NCBI GenBank assembly: GCA_023409955.1
Contig: JAEYQQ010000159.1
Span: forward strand, 1 to 11,845
Reading direction: 5' to 3'
DNA length: 11,845 bases
Source: Bacillota bacterium
GTDB taxonomy: Bacteria; Bacillota; Clostridia; Christensenellales; Aristaeellaceae
Shown: positions 1-7,279 of the stretch, one piece after another
Numbering within the stretch: the first letter of the stretch is position 1
How the letters are laid out: the number at the start of each line of letters is the position of its first letter
Translations under genes and position numbers: made by a program
The notes under the pieces: generated by a model
Databases searched by the model: none
What the model was told of the DNA's origin: nothing
The model's input: the letters and a program-made list of their open reading frames with translations, nothing else

Positions 1-1
1 C

Positions 2-529
2 ACAGGTGCTGCCGGACCAACTGGTGCAATAGGCCCCATGGGACCAACCGGTGCTACAGGAGTTACTGGTCCTACCGGCTCTATAGGTGCAACTGGAGCA
101 ACAGGTCCTGGAAGTGTGCTCATTGGCGTACAGATGCAACTGCTGGATGCTGGTGGAGAAACGATTGATGAGGACGATGTCATTGTTTTTGACACACCCA
201 TTCTCGATCTGACGCCAAATATTCGATATAATAGAACCAATGGACAATTCATCATCAATGCTACCGGGAACTACTTTATTTCATGGTGGGTTGCCGTAGA
301 TGGAGCAGATGGCCCTGCATCAGTAACTTTTGCCGTAAAAACAAATGGTTCCTGTGGAATTATCGGAGCTATACCAACCGTTACAGGGCAGGTTAATGGA
401 AGTGCCCTGGTCGCTATCAAAACTGTGCCCGCTGTCTTAACGCTGGCCAATACAACAGGAGCCACCATAATGCTGGCCGATACGACTGTACAGGCTAACT
501 TAGTCATTGTGGAAGTTTCCCATCCATAA
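2..529 (+). CDS. Collagen-like repeat surface protein, C-terminal part (5' end outside window)
   Basis: The reading frame is open from the left edge, so the gene is partial and its start is not visible. The first 35 or so visible residues are Gly-X-Y triplets rich in Thr, Ala and Pro (such as GPTGATGVTGPTG), the collagen-type repeat of bacterial exosporium and surface filament proteins. After the repeat comes a globular domain of about 135 residues, rich in beta-branched and small residues and ending in VEVSHP. Its size and composition resemble the trimerising jelly-roll C-terminal domain of BclA-type glycoproteins. By family knowledge such proteins form trimeric stalks on the spore or cell surface. 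The placement on the spore is inference, since no leader or anchor is visible. There is only one Cys and no C-terminal sorting signal. The gene converges on the NAGPA-domain gene and shares a terminator with it. Confidence 0.85.
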   Translation, partial: TGAAGPTGAIGPMGPTGATGVTGPTGSIGATGATGPGSVLIGVQMQLLDAGGETIDEDDVIVFDTPILDLTPNIRYNRTNGQFIINATGNYFISWWVAVDGADGPASVTFAVKTNGSCGIIGAIPTVTGQVNGSALVAIKTVPAVLTLANTTGATIMLADTTVQANLVIVEVSHP

Positions 530-574
530 CGCAAGACAAAATATCAAGGCCGTTGACTTTTGCCAGCGGCCTTG
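530..574. terminator. Bidirectional intrinsic terminator between convergent genes
   Basis: CAAGGCCG at 545-552 pairs perfectly with CGGCCTTG at 567-574. The stem can be extended inward by T-G, T-A and G-C pairs (553-555 with 564-566), leaving an 8-base loop. On the minus strand the hairpin is followed by a T-rich stretch (ATATTTTGTC, 544-535). On the + strand only TTCTAT follows, so termination is probably stronger for the minus-strand gene that ends at 604. It lies 15 bases after the collagen-like stop codon. Confidence 0.75.
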
Positions 575-603
575 TTCTATCGATAACTCCCCTTGATTTC
601 TGC

Positions 604-1539
604 TTACTTTTTGGGATCCGGTACCGATTCTGATGTACCGATACCCAATATTTCTGCTGCACGTCTGGCACTGGCATTGGACGATGAGGATTTGCCAACC
701 TGTATAATCTGTTCACCCATGAAGATCATGGTGGCAGTTTGTCCACCATCCAGATTAAATCCTGTCTGACAACCCTTTTCTAAAAGTCTTTCAGCCAAGA
801 AAGCTATTCCCGCACCACGACTTTTGCTATGGCGGCCTTCTACCATCATTGCAAAGTAATGACCAGGTTCCACCATGCCGATAGCGGTCCTGGGTGCACT
901 GCTCTTGCCGTACTTCTCCAACGCCGTATCATTCAGTTGACCCTCCATAATCAGATATGGGCCAAAAGACAAAACATCCAGCGCACCCTTATCCAGGTAT
1001 TCTTGGGCAGTATGGGCATCCGATGCATATACCTCCATGCGGCCATCAGCATACAGCGCCATATTATCCAAATTAGGGAATGTCCCTTTGTTGTGCGCCA
1101 AAGTCTTTTCGCCTAAAATCTGACCATCGCGGATCAGTATTCCTGAACGCTGCTTTTGCTGAAGGCGCAGATGCGCAAAATCACTGTTGATGCCAAACAC
1201 AGTTTTGTTCTTCTTGGCGATGTTGGCCGGCCAGTCAGCACTATCAATTCTATCCTCACTATCATTTGGAATACAGCGGAATATCTCTCCTTCTCTGCTC
1301 CATATCTCCGCCTCATACCAAGTCAAATTCTTTTTTTTATCGTATATACGCTGTATCTCCACCTTTAGTGTAGAAGATACATAGCGCCAAATACCATTTT
1401 TATCATTTTCATATACAAATTCACCTTTATCTAAAAAACCATCTTCATTCAGTTCAGGGAATTCGCCCAGTTCAGCAGAAGCAAAAGATAATGGCAGTAT
1501 CATAAACATAACAACCAGTAAACAGAGCAGCTTTTTCAT
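604..1539 (-). CDS. Secreted phosphodiester glycosidase (NAGPA-domain) family protein
   Basis: The 311-residue product begins with a typical signal peptide: MKK, a hydrophobic stretch to about residue 20, and a likely signal peptidase site after the ASA at residues 20-22. It should therefore act outside the membrane. The region from about residue 115 to 300 matches the NAGPA/phosphodiester glycosidase domain, with FGINSDF at 115-121, SFGPYLI at 191-197, PRTAIG at 216-221 and FNLDGGQTATM at 261-271. Members of this family cleave sugar-1-phosphodiester bonds; many bacterial members are uncharacterised and tied to exopolysaccharide or wall metabolism. The natural substrate here is unknown. The ATG at 1539 has a GAGGA ribosome site 6 bases upstream. 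A purC terminator lies just upstream, so the gene probably has its own promoter, but I do not see a convincing -35/-10 pair. Family identity is firm; function is only general. Confidence 0.85.
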   Translation of the reverse strand: MKKLLCLLVVMFMILPLSFASAELGEFPELNEDGFLDKGEFVYENDKNGIWRYVSSTLKVEIQRIYDKKKNLTWYEAEIWSREGEIFRCIPNDSEDRIDSADWPANIAKKNKTVFGINSDFAHLRLQQKQRSGILIRDGQILGEKTLAHNKGTFPNLDNMALYADGRMEVYASDAHTAQEYLDKGALDVLSFGPYLIMEGQLNDTALEKYGKSSAPRTAIGMVEPGHYFAMMVEGRHSKSRGAGIAFLAERLLEKGCQTGFNLDGGQTATMIFMGEQIIQVGKSSSSNASARRAAEILGIGTSESVPDPKK

Positions 1540-1579
1540 ATAATCCTCGCGTATAAATGATAGTCACATTCAGAGGATA

Positions 1580-1627
1580 CCATAAAAATAAGGCGGTATC
1601 AATGGAAATGCCATTTCCAAACCGCCT
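1580..1627 (-). terminator. Intrinsic terminator of purC
   Basis: Read on the minus strand, AGGCGGT (1627-1621) pairs with ACCGCCT (1597-1591), enclosing an inner stem TGGAAA/TTTCCA (1619-1614 with 1608-1603). The hairpin is followed by TTATTTTTATG (1590-1580). It lies 30 bases after the purC stop and separates purC from the NAGPA-domain gene. Confidence 0.8.
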
Positions 1628-1657
1628 CACATCACCATTTTACATATGTGGCTCGCT

Positions 1658-2368
1658 TCAACCCATCCCCATCAGCCTATGAAGTATTTCCCTGTAACCT
1701 TGCTCCACATTGCCCAAATCACGGCGGAACCTGTCAAGATCAAGAGGTTCATGAGTTTTGGAATCCCAAAAACGGCAGGTATCCGGCGATATTTCATCAG
1801 CAAGTATGATTTGCCCATTAAACCTACCAAATTCCAGTTTGAAGTCGATAAGCTCAATACCGATATCCTTCAAATGCGCTGTCAGAATATCATTGATCTT
1901 CATAGCCATGTCATGCATAACTGCCAATTCATCCGGCGTACACAGGCCCATGGCTTTAATATGTGTTTCATTGATCAGGGGATATTCCAGATCCGCATCT
2001 TTCAAAGTACACTCTATTACCGTACTATTCAGCTTTGTCCCTTCTGCATAGCCTGTGCGTTTGGCTAGGCTTCCGGCAACAATGTTACGCACTTTGATAT
2101 TGATTGGCACAATTTCAACCCGTTTTACAATGGATTGACGCTCATCCAGCTTGCTTACAAAATGATTGGGAATGCCTTGGGCAGACAACAGTGTAAACAT
2201 ATGAATGCAAATCTCGTTGTTTATTTCACCCTTACCAACAATGCGTCCACGCTTAAGGCCATGGAAGGCAATGGTTTCATCCTTATAGTTCACCACAAGA
2301 AGGCCAGGGTCGTCGGTTTCATAAATCTTTTTGCCTTTACCTTCAGTAATAAGTTTACCTATTTTCAT
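1658..2368 (-). CDS. purC: Phosphoribosylaminoimidazole-succinocarboxamide synthase (SAICAR synthetase)
   Basis: PurC joins CAIR and aspartate with ATP to make SAICAR in cytoplasmic de novo purine synthesis. The 236-residue product has the usual family length. It carries the N-terminal EGKGKKIYET (9-18), VRNIVAGSLAKR (93-104), LIDFKLEFGR (173-182) and LADEISPDTCRFWD (189-202), the last forming part of the substrate and Mg site. The frame is open to 2416, but I take the ATG at 2368: it matches the family's N-terminus (MKIGKL) and has AAAGGAG 8 bases upstream. A -10 box at 2419-2424 also makes the 2416 start impossible to translate from that promoter. No other pur genes lie in the window, so purC stands apart from a purine operon here. 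I see no PurR-type box (CGAA-containing) or guanine/adenine riboswitch in the leader. Confidence 0.97.
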   Translation of the reverse strand: MKIGKLITEGKGKKIYETDDPGLLVVNYKDETIAFHGLKRGRIVGKGEINNEICIHMFTLLSAQGIPNHFVSKLDERQSIVKRVEIVPINIKVRNIVAGSLAKRTGYAEGTKLNSTVIECTLKDADLEYPLINETHIKAMGLCTPDELAVMHDMAMKINDILTAHLKDIGIELIDFKLEFGRFNGQIILADEISPDTCRFWDSKTHEPLDLDRFRRDLGNVEQGYREILHRLMGMG

Positions 2369-2418
2369 GCATTGTGCTCCTTTGCGCCCTGCTGAAATGC
2401 TCATAAAAGCAGACAATT

Positions 2419-2447
2419 ATTATAGCAGATAAGGCGCTATTCAGCAA
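2419..2447 (-). promoter_or_regulatory. purC promoter, extended -10
   Basis: On the minus strand a perfect TATAAT (2424-2419) is preceded by TGC, giving an extended -10 (TGCTATAAT). TTGCTG (2447-2442) stands 17 bases upstream as a partial -35. Predicted transcription start is near 2412, giving a leader of about 44 bases to the purC ATG. The -35 overlaps a small inverted repeat, GCAAT-3-ATTGC (2443-2455), which could be an operator or chance. Confidence 0.7.
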
Positions 2448-2526
2448 TACAATTGCCATATACCACAATTTCTATTGCTCTGCAAAATAATGGCTTTAGT
2501 CTTGACAGTTTACAATTTTTCACCTA

Positions 2527-3162
2527 TTAGGGATCACAGCTCAGTAAAATAAGCAGACAGCCGTGTTTGAGAGTTATAACTGCCTCTGGGCCTGCAAATT
2601 CATTACTGATACCCAAAGGGAAGTCACTGGTCAATATTGCATTTTCAAGTGGATACTTCACATTTTTCAGTGTAACCCCTTCGCACTTTGCTGCATAGGC
2701 AAGCACTGAAAGCTTAAAACCTTCTGTCCTTGGTATTCGCTTCTCACCCGGCCCCATGGCAGATATGCGGTTGCATTTATCCACCATCCATAGATCAACC
2801 CCATGGTATAAGGCATACACCAGTACCTGCACGTTGGCCATGGTATGATCCAATCGGCCGCCGATGCCTCCGGCTAATACAAAGGATGTGTATCCAGCTT
2901 CGATCCCATACTGAAGGCACAGCAATGTATCCGTCTCATTTTTCTCACATGCAGCCTGGATAATACGGCATTTAATTGGCAGATCATAAAGCGGTTTGTT
3001 TAACGAATCAAAATCCCCCACCAGCAAATCAGGCTCAATCCCCTCCTGAATGGCCAGGACATATCCTCTGTCAGCACAAATAATAAAATCATCCGGCTTT
3101 AAATCCACCACACTCCTGATACCATCCGGCGCCCAAGCAGGAATAATTACACAGCGACGCAT
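2527..3162 (-). CDS. thiN: Thiamine pyrophosphokinase
   Basis: The enzyme transfers pyrophosphate from ATP to thiamine to give thiamine diphosphate, in the cytoplasm. The 211-residue product has the family's usual size and motifs: ADRG (30-33), LLVGDFDSL (46-54, the acidic metal-binding loop), EKNETDTLLCL (73-83), GGIGGRLDHTMAN (98-110) and the C-terminal GISNEF (184-189). The ATG at 3162 has a GAGGGTG ribosome site about 6 bases upstream. It lies 101 bases downstream of ispH-S1 but beyond that gene's strong terminator. I see no good promoter in between, so it depends either on read-through or on a weak promoter. There is no visible TPP riboswitch (thi box) before it. No clear terminator hairpin follows it before the purC promoter. 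Confidence 0.95.
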   Translation of the reverse strand: MRRCVIIPAWAPDGIRSVVDLKPDDFIICADRGYVLAIQEGIEPDLLVGDFDSLNKPLYDLPIKCRIIQAACEKNETDTLLCLQYGIEAGYTSFVLAGGIGGRLDHTMANVQVLVYALYHGVDLWMVDKCNRISAMGPGEKRIPRTEGFKLSVLAYAAKCEGVTLKNVKYPLENAILTSDFPLGISNEFAGPEAVITLKHGCLLILLSCDP

Positions 3163-3191
3163 ACCATCACCCTCATGCCTTGGGAATATAT

Positions 3192-3249
3192 GAAAAAGAA
3201 GCTGTATCCGCGCTGTCTTTACTCAGGTTGGTACAGCACGGATACAGCT
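3192..3249 (-). terminator. Strong intrinsic terminator of ispH-S1
   Basis: An 11-base perfect inverted repeat, AGCTGTATCCG at 3200-3210 and CGGATACAGCT at 3239-3249, continues after one mismatch with a further 5 pairs (3212-3216 with 3233-3237). On the minus strand it is followed directly by TCTTTTTC (3199-3192). It lies 14 bases after the ispH-S1 stop and 38 bases before the thiN start. Confidence 0.88.
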
Positions 3250-3263
3250 ATTGTTACAATAAA

Positions 3264-5273
3264 TTATTCAGCCTGGGTATCCTGGGCAGAAGCCTCTTCA
3301 TGGATATCGGAAGAAATCGTGGTATCAAACTCGCCCTCACCAGGAATTTCCTGGCTGTAATTGAAAGCTTCGTCTTCCAGGACCTCGCGGATGCTCAAGC
3401 TGATACGCTTTTCAGCAGGTTCAACCTTCAGCACCTTCACACGAACCACCTGACCAACCTTTACTGCATCCTCCACCTTTTGAACCCGGGTCAGTGCACA
3501 CTGGGAAATATGTACCAGGCCATCCAAGCCGGGCTCCAGTTCAACAAATGCACCAAAGGTGGTGATGCGGACAACCTTGCCCTCTACCACGGAGCCGACA
3601 GCAAACTTTTCTTCGGCAACATCCCAGGGCTTGGGCTGCAGCTGCTTATAGCCAAGCTGAATGCGCTCCCGCTCACGGTCAAGGGACAGGATTTTAACTT
3701 GCACTTCCTGATTGGGGGCAACGACTTCGGATGGATGCTTGATACGGCCCCAGCTCAAATCTGTCACATGGATCAGACCGTCAACGCCGCCAACATCCAC
3801 AAAGGCACCAAAGTCAGTAAGCCTGCGAACGACACCAGAAACAACTTCGCCTTCAACCAGCTTATCCCAAGCATCTTTCTTCTTGCTGGAGCTTTCCTCC
3901 TGCAGGAATGCCTTTCGGCTAGCTACAATGCGCTTTTTCTGCTTGTCCACTTCAATGATTTTCAGCTTGATGGGCTTGCCAACAAACTCAGAAATCTTTT
4001 CAACATAGCGCTGGGACAACTGAGAAGCAGGAACAAAGGTGCGAATCCCTTCAACGTCTGCAATCAAGCCGCCCTTGACAGCTTCTTTACCGACGCCTTC
4101 CACGTATTCACCCGCATCAAACTTCGCCATCAGCGCATCCCATGCCTTGCGGTTGACGATATTGCGCTGGGAAAGAACCACATTGCCTTCGCCGTCGTTT
4201 ACCTTAACGACTTCCACTTCGATTTCCTGGCCAAGCTCAACATCACTGGCAGACATATCGGAGCGTTTGATCAAACCGTCAGACTTGTAGCCAATGTTGA
4301 CACAAATCTCGTCTTCGGTGATCTGGACGACAGTTCCGGTAACGGTCTGGCCGGGTCTGATTTTGACCAGAGTTGCCTCCACATCTGCCATGAAGTTGCT
4401 CTTGGCTTCTTCTTCCGCGGGAAACATCTGATCCTGTAGTTCTTTGTCGTTCATGCGGGTGACAACCTCCTTAAGTGACCAATCCGGCGTAGACGCGCCA
4501 GCGGTTATTCCAATAAGATCTGAATGGATATCTGCAAAGCCCGGCGGTATATCCGCCGCACGCTCTACCAAAATGGTTCTTGCGCAAAGCTCCTTGCATG
4601 TTTCAAAAAGCTTCTTTGTGTTGGCGCTGTTTGGGCCGCCAACCACAATCATCGCGTCTGCCCTTAAAGCAAGCTCTTTGGCTTCTGCCTGACGGCACTT
4701 TGTTTCCGGGCATATGGTATCCTTTACGGTGATACCAGGGATACGCCTGCGCAATAATTCTGCAATTCTCTCCCACCTGTCAGGTGGGAAGGTGGTCTGC
4801 ACAACCACCAGGGCTTCCTCCAAATGCAGAAGGCTATCTACTTCTGATTCATCCCGAAGGATGTATACAGGCCCTTTGCACCAGCCGGCAGTTCCCTGAA
4901 CCTCAGGATGGTCATACTGTCCCACCATAATAACAGGCTTGCCATCGGCTGAATAATCTGACACCACACGGTGCAGCTTATCAACAAAGGGACAGGTACA
5001 ATCGATGACCTGGGTGCCCTTTTCGGAAAGTGACTCAAGAATATCAGGTGCGACCCCGTGACTGCGGATTAAAACCATACGGCCATCAGCATCGTCCAAG
5101 GATTCTATTGCAGGAGCCCCTTTGTCTTTGAGCAGAGCTACCACTTGCGGGTTGTGTGTCAGCTCACCCAGTGTGCATAAGGCCTTGCCATCTTCAGCTG
5201 CTTTGAGAGCAGCTGTTACCGCCCTCTGAACCCCCATGCAAAAGCCTGCGTGGGTTGTGATTTCAAGCGGCAT
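3264..5273 (-). CDS. ispH: Bifunctional 4-hydroxy-3-methylbut-2-enyl diphosphate reductase / S1 RNA-binding protein fusion
   Basis: Residues 1-275 of this 669-residue protein are IspH (LytB), the Fe-S enzyme that makes IPP and DMAPP from HMBPP in the last step of the MEP isoprenoid pathway. The three cluster cysteines are C12 (GFCMGV), C94 (CTCPFV) and C188 (DTICPE). Also visible are the substrate histidines H40, H72 and H122, the proton donor E124 (HPEVQGT) and TAGAS (257-261). A short linker follows, then four S1 domains at about 307-371, 387-455, 472-543 and 557-628. Domains three and four are the most canonical (TDFGAFVDV, TTFGAFVEL). An acidic tail ends the protein. This fusion is known in Clostridia; the S1 half presumably acts in mRNA binding or on the ribosome. 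The ATG at 5273 (MPLEITTHAG) has AAAGGA 6 bases upstream. The frame extends to a TTG at 5291, but that would place the ribosome site inside the coding region. The leader contains hairpins described separately. Confidence 0.96.
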   Translation of the reverse strand: MPLEITTHAGFCMGVQRAVTAALKAAEDGKALCTLGELTHNPQVVALLKDKGAPAIESLDDADGRMVLIRSHGVAPDILESLSEKGTQVIDCTCPFVDKLHRVVSDYSADGKPVIMVGQYDHPEVQGTAGWCKGPVYILRDESEVDSLLHLEEALVVVQTTFPPDRWERIAELLRRRIPGITVKDTICPETKCRQAEAKELALRADAMIVVGGPNSANTKKLFETCKELCARTILVERAADIPPGFADIHSDLIGITAGASTPDWSLKEVVTRMNDKELQDQMFPAEEEAKSNFMADVEATLVKIRPGQTVTGTVVQITEDEICVNIGYKSDGLIKRSDMSASDVELGQEIEVEVVKVNDGEGNVVLSQRNIVNRKAWDALMAKFDAGEYVEGVGKEAVKGGLIADVEGIRTFVPASQLSQRYVEKISEFVGKPIKLKIIEVDKQKKRIVASRKAFLQEESSSKKKDAWDKLVEGEVVSGVVRRLTDFGAFVDVGGVDGLIHVTDLSWGRIKHPSEVVAPNQEVQVKILSLDRERERIQLGYKQLQPKPWDVAEEKFAVGSVVEGKVVRITTFGAFVELEPGLDGLVHISQCALTRVQKVEDAVKVGQVVRVKVLKVEPAEKRISLSIREVLEDEAFNYSQEIPGEGEFDTTISSDIHEEASAQDTQAE

Positions 5274-5333
5274 AACATTTCCTTTCCGCAAAAAACACTA
5301 ATGTTATGAGATTCGCTGATGGAAGCGAATTTC
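5271..5333 (-). promoter_or_regulatory. Two adjoining leader hairpins, the second covering the ispH-S1 start codon
   Basis: On the minus strand, hairpin 1 pairs 5333-5324 with 5317-5308 (AGCGAAT/ATTCGCT core plus three further pairs, one a wobble). Hairpin 2 pairs CATAACATT (5308-5300) with AATGTTATG (5279-5271), nine perfect pairs. Its 20-base loop contains TTTTTT and the AAAGGA ribosome site, and its 3' arm ends in the ATG start codon itself. The two hairpins meet at base 5308 and could stack. This arrangement suggests control of translation initiation. That role is inference. Confidence 0.5.
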
Positions 5334-5377
5334 CTTCTAAAATGTAAAAGAAATTTTATATTTCTTCTAGAAAACTT

Positions 5378-5998
5378 TTAAGCCCCTGCTTTCTTTTCAA
5401 GCTGGACATACAAAGCTGCAATCCTTAACAATAGCGTGTCGCTGGCTTCTTTGGTGACGCCCATTTCAAGAAGGTCATCCATGGGAACCGGGGCATCTGC
5501 GTACAAGTGCACGCGGTGGAAAGGCCGTAGTTTTCCATGTATATATGCTGGAACGACAGGCGCACGGTTGCGCAGGGCCAATATCGCCACCCCCGCCTCC
5601 ATCTCTTCCATGTTTCCTTTCTTATAACGCGATCCTTCCGGAAAAATGCCAAGAATACGCTTATTCCGAAGAGCTTGTGTACAAGCCCTCATGGCCGCCA
5701 TATCAAAGTTATGCCGATCTACCGGAATGGCATGGAGCTTGCGCAGAAGCCAACCTAAAAACCTGCCCCGTAACAGCTCTTTCTTGGCAAGAAAGGTGAT
5801 CTCCTGGCCTTTTACCGCATGGGCAATGCAAATAGGATCCAGACCGCTTAAATGATTGGCAATCAATATGCAAGGGCCATTGACCTGAAAGTACTCCTTA
5901 TTATGTATGGTGACAGGATATATGGTATGAAACAAGATCCATGCAATAGCCTTGGCAATGGTATAGATAAGCGTGCGGGGATTTGTATTGTCATTCAT
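5378..5998 (-). CDS. plsC: 1-acyl-sn-glycerol-3-phosphate acyltransferase (PlsC family)
   Basis: PlsC adds a second acyl chain to lysophosphatidic acid, giving phosphatidic acid for membrane phospholipids. The 206-residue product has the acyltransferase motifs in order: NHLSGLD (48-54, the catalytic H-X4-D), FPEGSR (119-124, glycerol-phosphate binding) and PVVPAYI (147-153). A hydrophobic N-terminal stretch (about 10-30) suits a membrane-associated enzyme. The frame is open to 6151, overlapping cmk, but the ATG at 5998 has a modest AAGGT site 8 bases upstream and lies 10 bases after the cmk stop. An ATG at 6022 is a less likely alternative, adding 8 residues and overlapping cmk by 14 bases. 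Tight spacing with cmk shows co-transcription. The cmk-plsC-ispH order is, from memory, common in Clostridia. Confidence 0.92.
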   Translation of the reverse strand: MNDNTNPRTLIYTIAKAIAWILFHTIYPVTIHNKEYFQVNGPCILIANHLSGLDPICIAHAVKGQEITFLAKKELLRGRFLGWLLRKLHAIPVDRHNFDMAAMRACTQALRNKRILGIFPEGSRYKKGNMEEMEAGVAILALRNRAPVVPAYIHGKLRPFHRVHLYADAPVPMDDLLEMGVTKEASDTLLLRIAALYVQLEKKAGA

Positions 5999-6008
5999 TG
6001 TCTGACCT

Positions 6009-6683
6009 TCAGTTTTTACCATAGCGGGCCTCCACAATTGAAAGAATACGTTCCACAACCTGTTCCTTATCAAGGCCGGTGCTATCCAGCAGCACAGCAT
6101 CCTCCGCCTGCCGCAGAGGATCGATCGACCTGGTGGAATCCTGATGGTCACGCTGATTCAAATCCCGCAAAACATCATCATAGGCCACATTCTGCCCGGC
6201 AGCTACAAGCTCAAGATGCCGGCGGCGTGCCCGCTCCTGTGCAGATGCTGTCAAAAATATCTTAACACCTGCGTTTGTCAGTACATTGGTACCGATGTCC
6301 CGACCATCCACTACCATGGACGTTTCCCTAGCCAAGGACCGCTGAAGTGACACCATATGGCTGCGGACCGCCATGAACCTGGAAACGGCAGATGCTGCCA
6401 TGCCCACTTCTGGCGTACGGATCAGCGGGCTTACATCGACTCCGTCAACCAATGTATGCTGTCTGCCATCGCTGTATTTGACAGAGATGTTCACTTTTGC
6501 GCAAAGCTCTGCTAAAGCTTTTTCATCACTTGTTGCAATATTTTGTGTAAGCGCCGCATAACCGACAGCCCGGTACATGGCACCGGTGTCTAAGTGCAAA
6601 ATATTTAGTCGCTGGGCAACCTGTTTTGCGATGGAGGATTTTCCTGCACCAACAGGACCGTCAATGGCAATGGTTAAAGGCAT
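6009..6683 (-). CDS. cmk: (d)CMP kinase (cytidylate kinase)
   Basis: Cmk phosphorylates CMP and dCMP with ATP, feeding CTP, dCTP and CDP-lipid synthesis. The 224-residue product has the normal length and all family marks: the P-loop GPVGAGKS (9-16), LDTGAMYR (31-38), DGRDIGT (126-132) and the lid RDHQDSTR (178-185). The ATG at 6683 (MPLTIAIDGP) has GGGAG 9 bases upstream. An in-frame TTG at 6704 would put this ribosome site inside the gene and is rejected. The gene begins 21 bases after the hutP-like stop and ends 10 bases before plsC, so it is the middle gene of a short operon. Confidence 0.97.
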   Translation of the reverse strand: MPLTIAIDGPVGAGKSSIAKQVAQRLNILHLDTGAMYRAVGYAALTQNIATSDEKALAELCAKVNISVKYSDGRQHTLVDGVDVSPLIRTPEVGMAASAVSRFMAVRSHMVSLQRSLARETSMVVDGRDIGTNVLTNAGVKIFLTASAQERARRRHLELVAAGQNVAYDDVLRDLNQRDHQDSTRSIDPLRQAEDAVLLDSTGLDKEQVVERILSIVEARYGKN

Positions 6684-6704
6684 GCAAATAATCTCCCGTA
6701 TCAA

Positions 6705-7124
6705 TTATATGGTTCTGTGGCCCATGCCTACGCATACTTCATTTAGGTGTACAAGCCCCACCCCGAAGAAAACAGATACGGCCACATGTTCACCCCACCT
6801 GGCAATGCCAATTTTGCCGCCCACAGAAAATCCAAGCGCTTTGGTTGTCACCTGCGCAATGGCCTCCCTGGCAGCACCTGCAACAGCACCTTCCTCATGG
6901 TGGGTTTCATCGATCACCTTTTCACGCTTGGCGGCAATGACCGCCCGTTCCACAATACGCATAACAGATGTAACAAACTCACCGCCATAATCCACAGCAG
7001 CTGTCAGCACACCATCGGCAGCCATTTGGCTGCGCAATGTATTTTCTTCATCGCGACTGCGGGACAGACTGAGTAATATGGCAGCCCTTGCCACTTCTCG
7101 GCTGCCAATCTCCGACTGAAGCAT
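6705..7124 (-). CDS. HutP-family RNA-binding regulatory protein
   Basis: The 139-residue product resembles Bacillus HutP in length and in the C-terminal half. GEHVAVSVFFGVGLVH (111-126) followed by NEVCVGMGHRTI (128-139) corresponds to GDWIAVSLYG and the closing GVGINHI of HutP, including the near-terminal His (H136). DETHHEEGAVAG (72-83) aligns roughly with the ESHALYH metal-binding region of HutP. By my alignment the second His of that region is replaced by Gly, so His/Mg-dependent RNA binding like that of HutP is uncertain. HutP is an antiterminator for histidine use genes; no hut genes are here. The ATG at 7124 has AAGGTG 5 bases upstream; the upstream TTG at 7145 is rejected. The gene leads the cmk-plsC operon and is divergent from the nucleotidyltransferase gene. 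Family is likely; target RNA and ligand are unknown. Confidence 0.8.
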   Translation of the reverse strand: MLQSEIGSREVARAAILLSLSRSRDEENTLRSQMAADGVLTAAVDYGGEFVTSVMRIVERAVIAAKREKVIDETHHEEGAVAGAAREAIAQVTTKALGFSVGGKIGIARWGEHVAVSVFFGVGLVHLNEVCVGMGHRTI

Positions 7125-7161
7125 AAATTCACCTTCCCGCAACAATTTTCATCACCTGACC

Positions 7162-7190
7162 ATTATACAAGAACGTCACGCCGGGAACAA
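7162..7190 (-). promoter_or_regulatory. Promoter of the hutP-like/cmk/plsC operon
   Basis: On the minus strand a perfect TATAAT (7167-7162) follows TTGTTC (7190-7185) with a 17-base spacer. The predicted start near 7155 leaves a leader of about 30 bases before the ATG at 7124. No operator or attenuator is visible in that leader. Confidence 0.65.
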
Positions 7191-7279
7191 GAGCTTTTCT
7201 GCCTTATGATGCATATTGCGTTATAAACATGAACAAGCCTGCTAACAATACTGCTATCATGACAAAAGGAGCGAATGAT

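Noticed and set aside
2369..2526. Purine riboswitch or PurR box ahead of purC
   Set aside because: The predicted leader is only about 44 bases, too short for a purine riboswitch with expression platform, and no CGAA-containing PurR box pair was seen.
2502..2530. TTGACA-17-TATTAG promoter-like pair on the + strand at the end of thiN
   Set aside because: The -10 is weak and it would drive only antisense RNA into thiN. In an AT-rich intergenic stretch chance is the simpler explanation, though RNA-seq could show otherwise.
3180..4439. A 419-codon open frame on the + strand opposite the S1 domains of ispH-S1
   Set aside because: It is fully antisense to a certain gene, has no family motifs or credible ribosome site, and its length reflects the codon bias of the minus-strand gene.
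5290..5333. Hairpin 5308-5333 plus T6 as an intrinsic terminator after plsC
   Set aside because: On the minus strand the T-run begins about 12 bases beyond the base of the stem, too far for a normal intrinsic terminator. It fits better as a leader element of ispH-S1.
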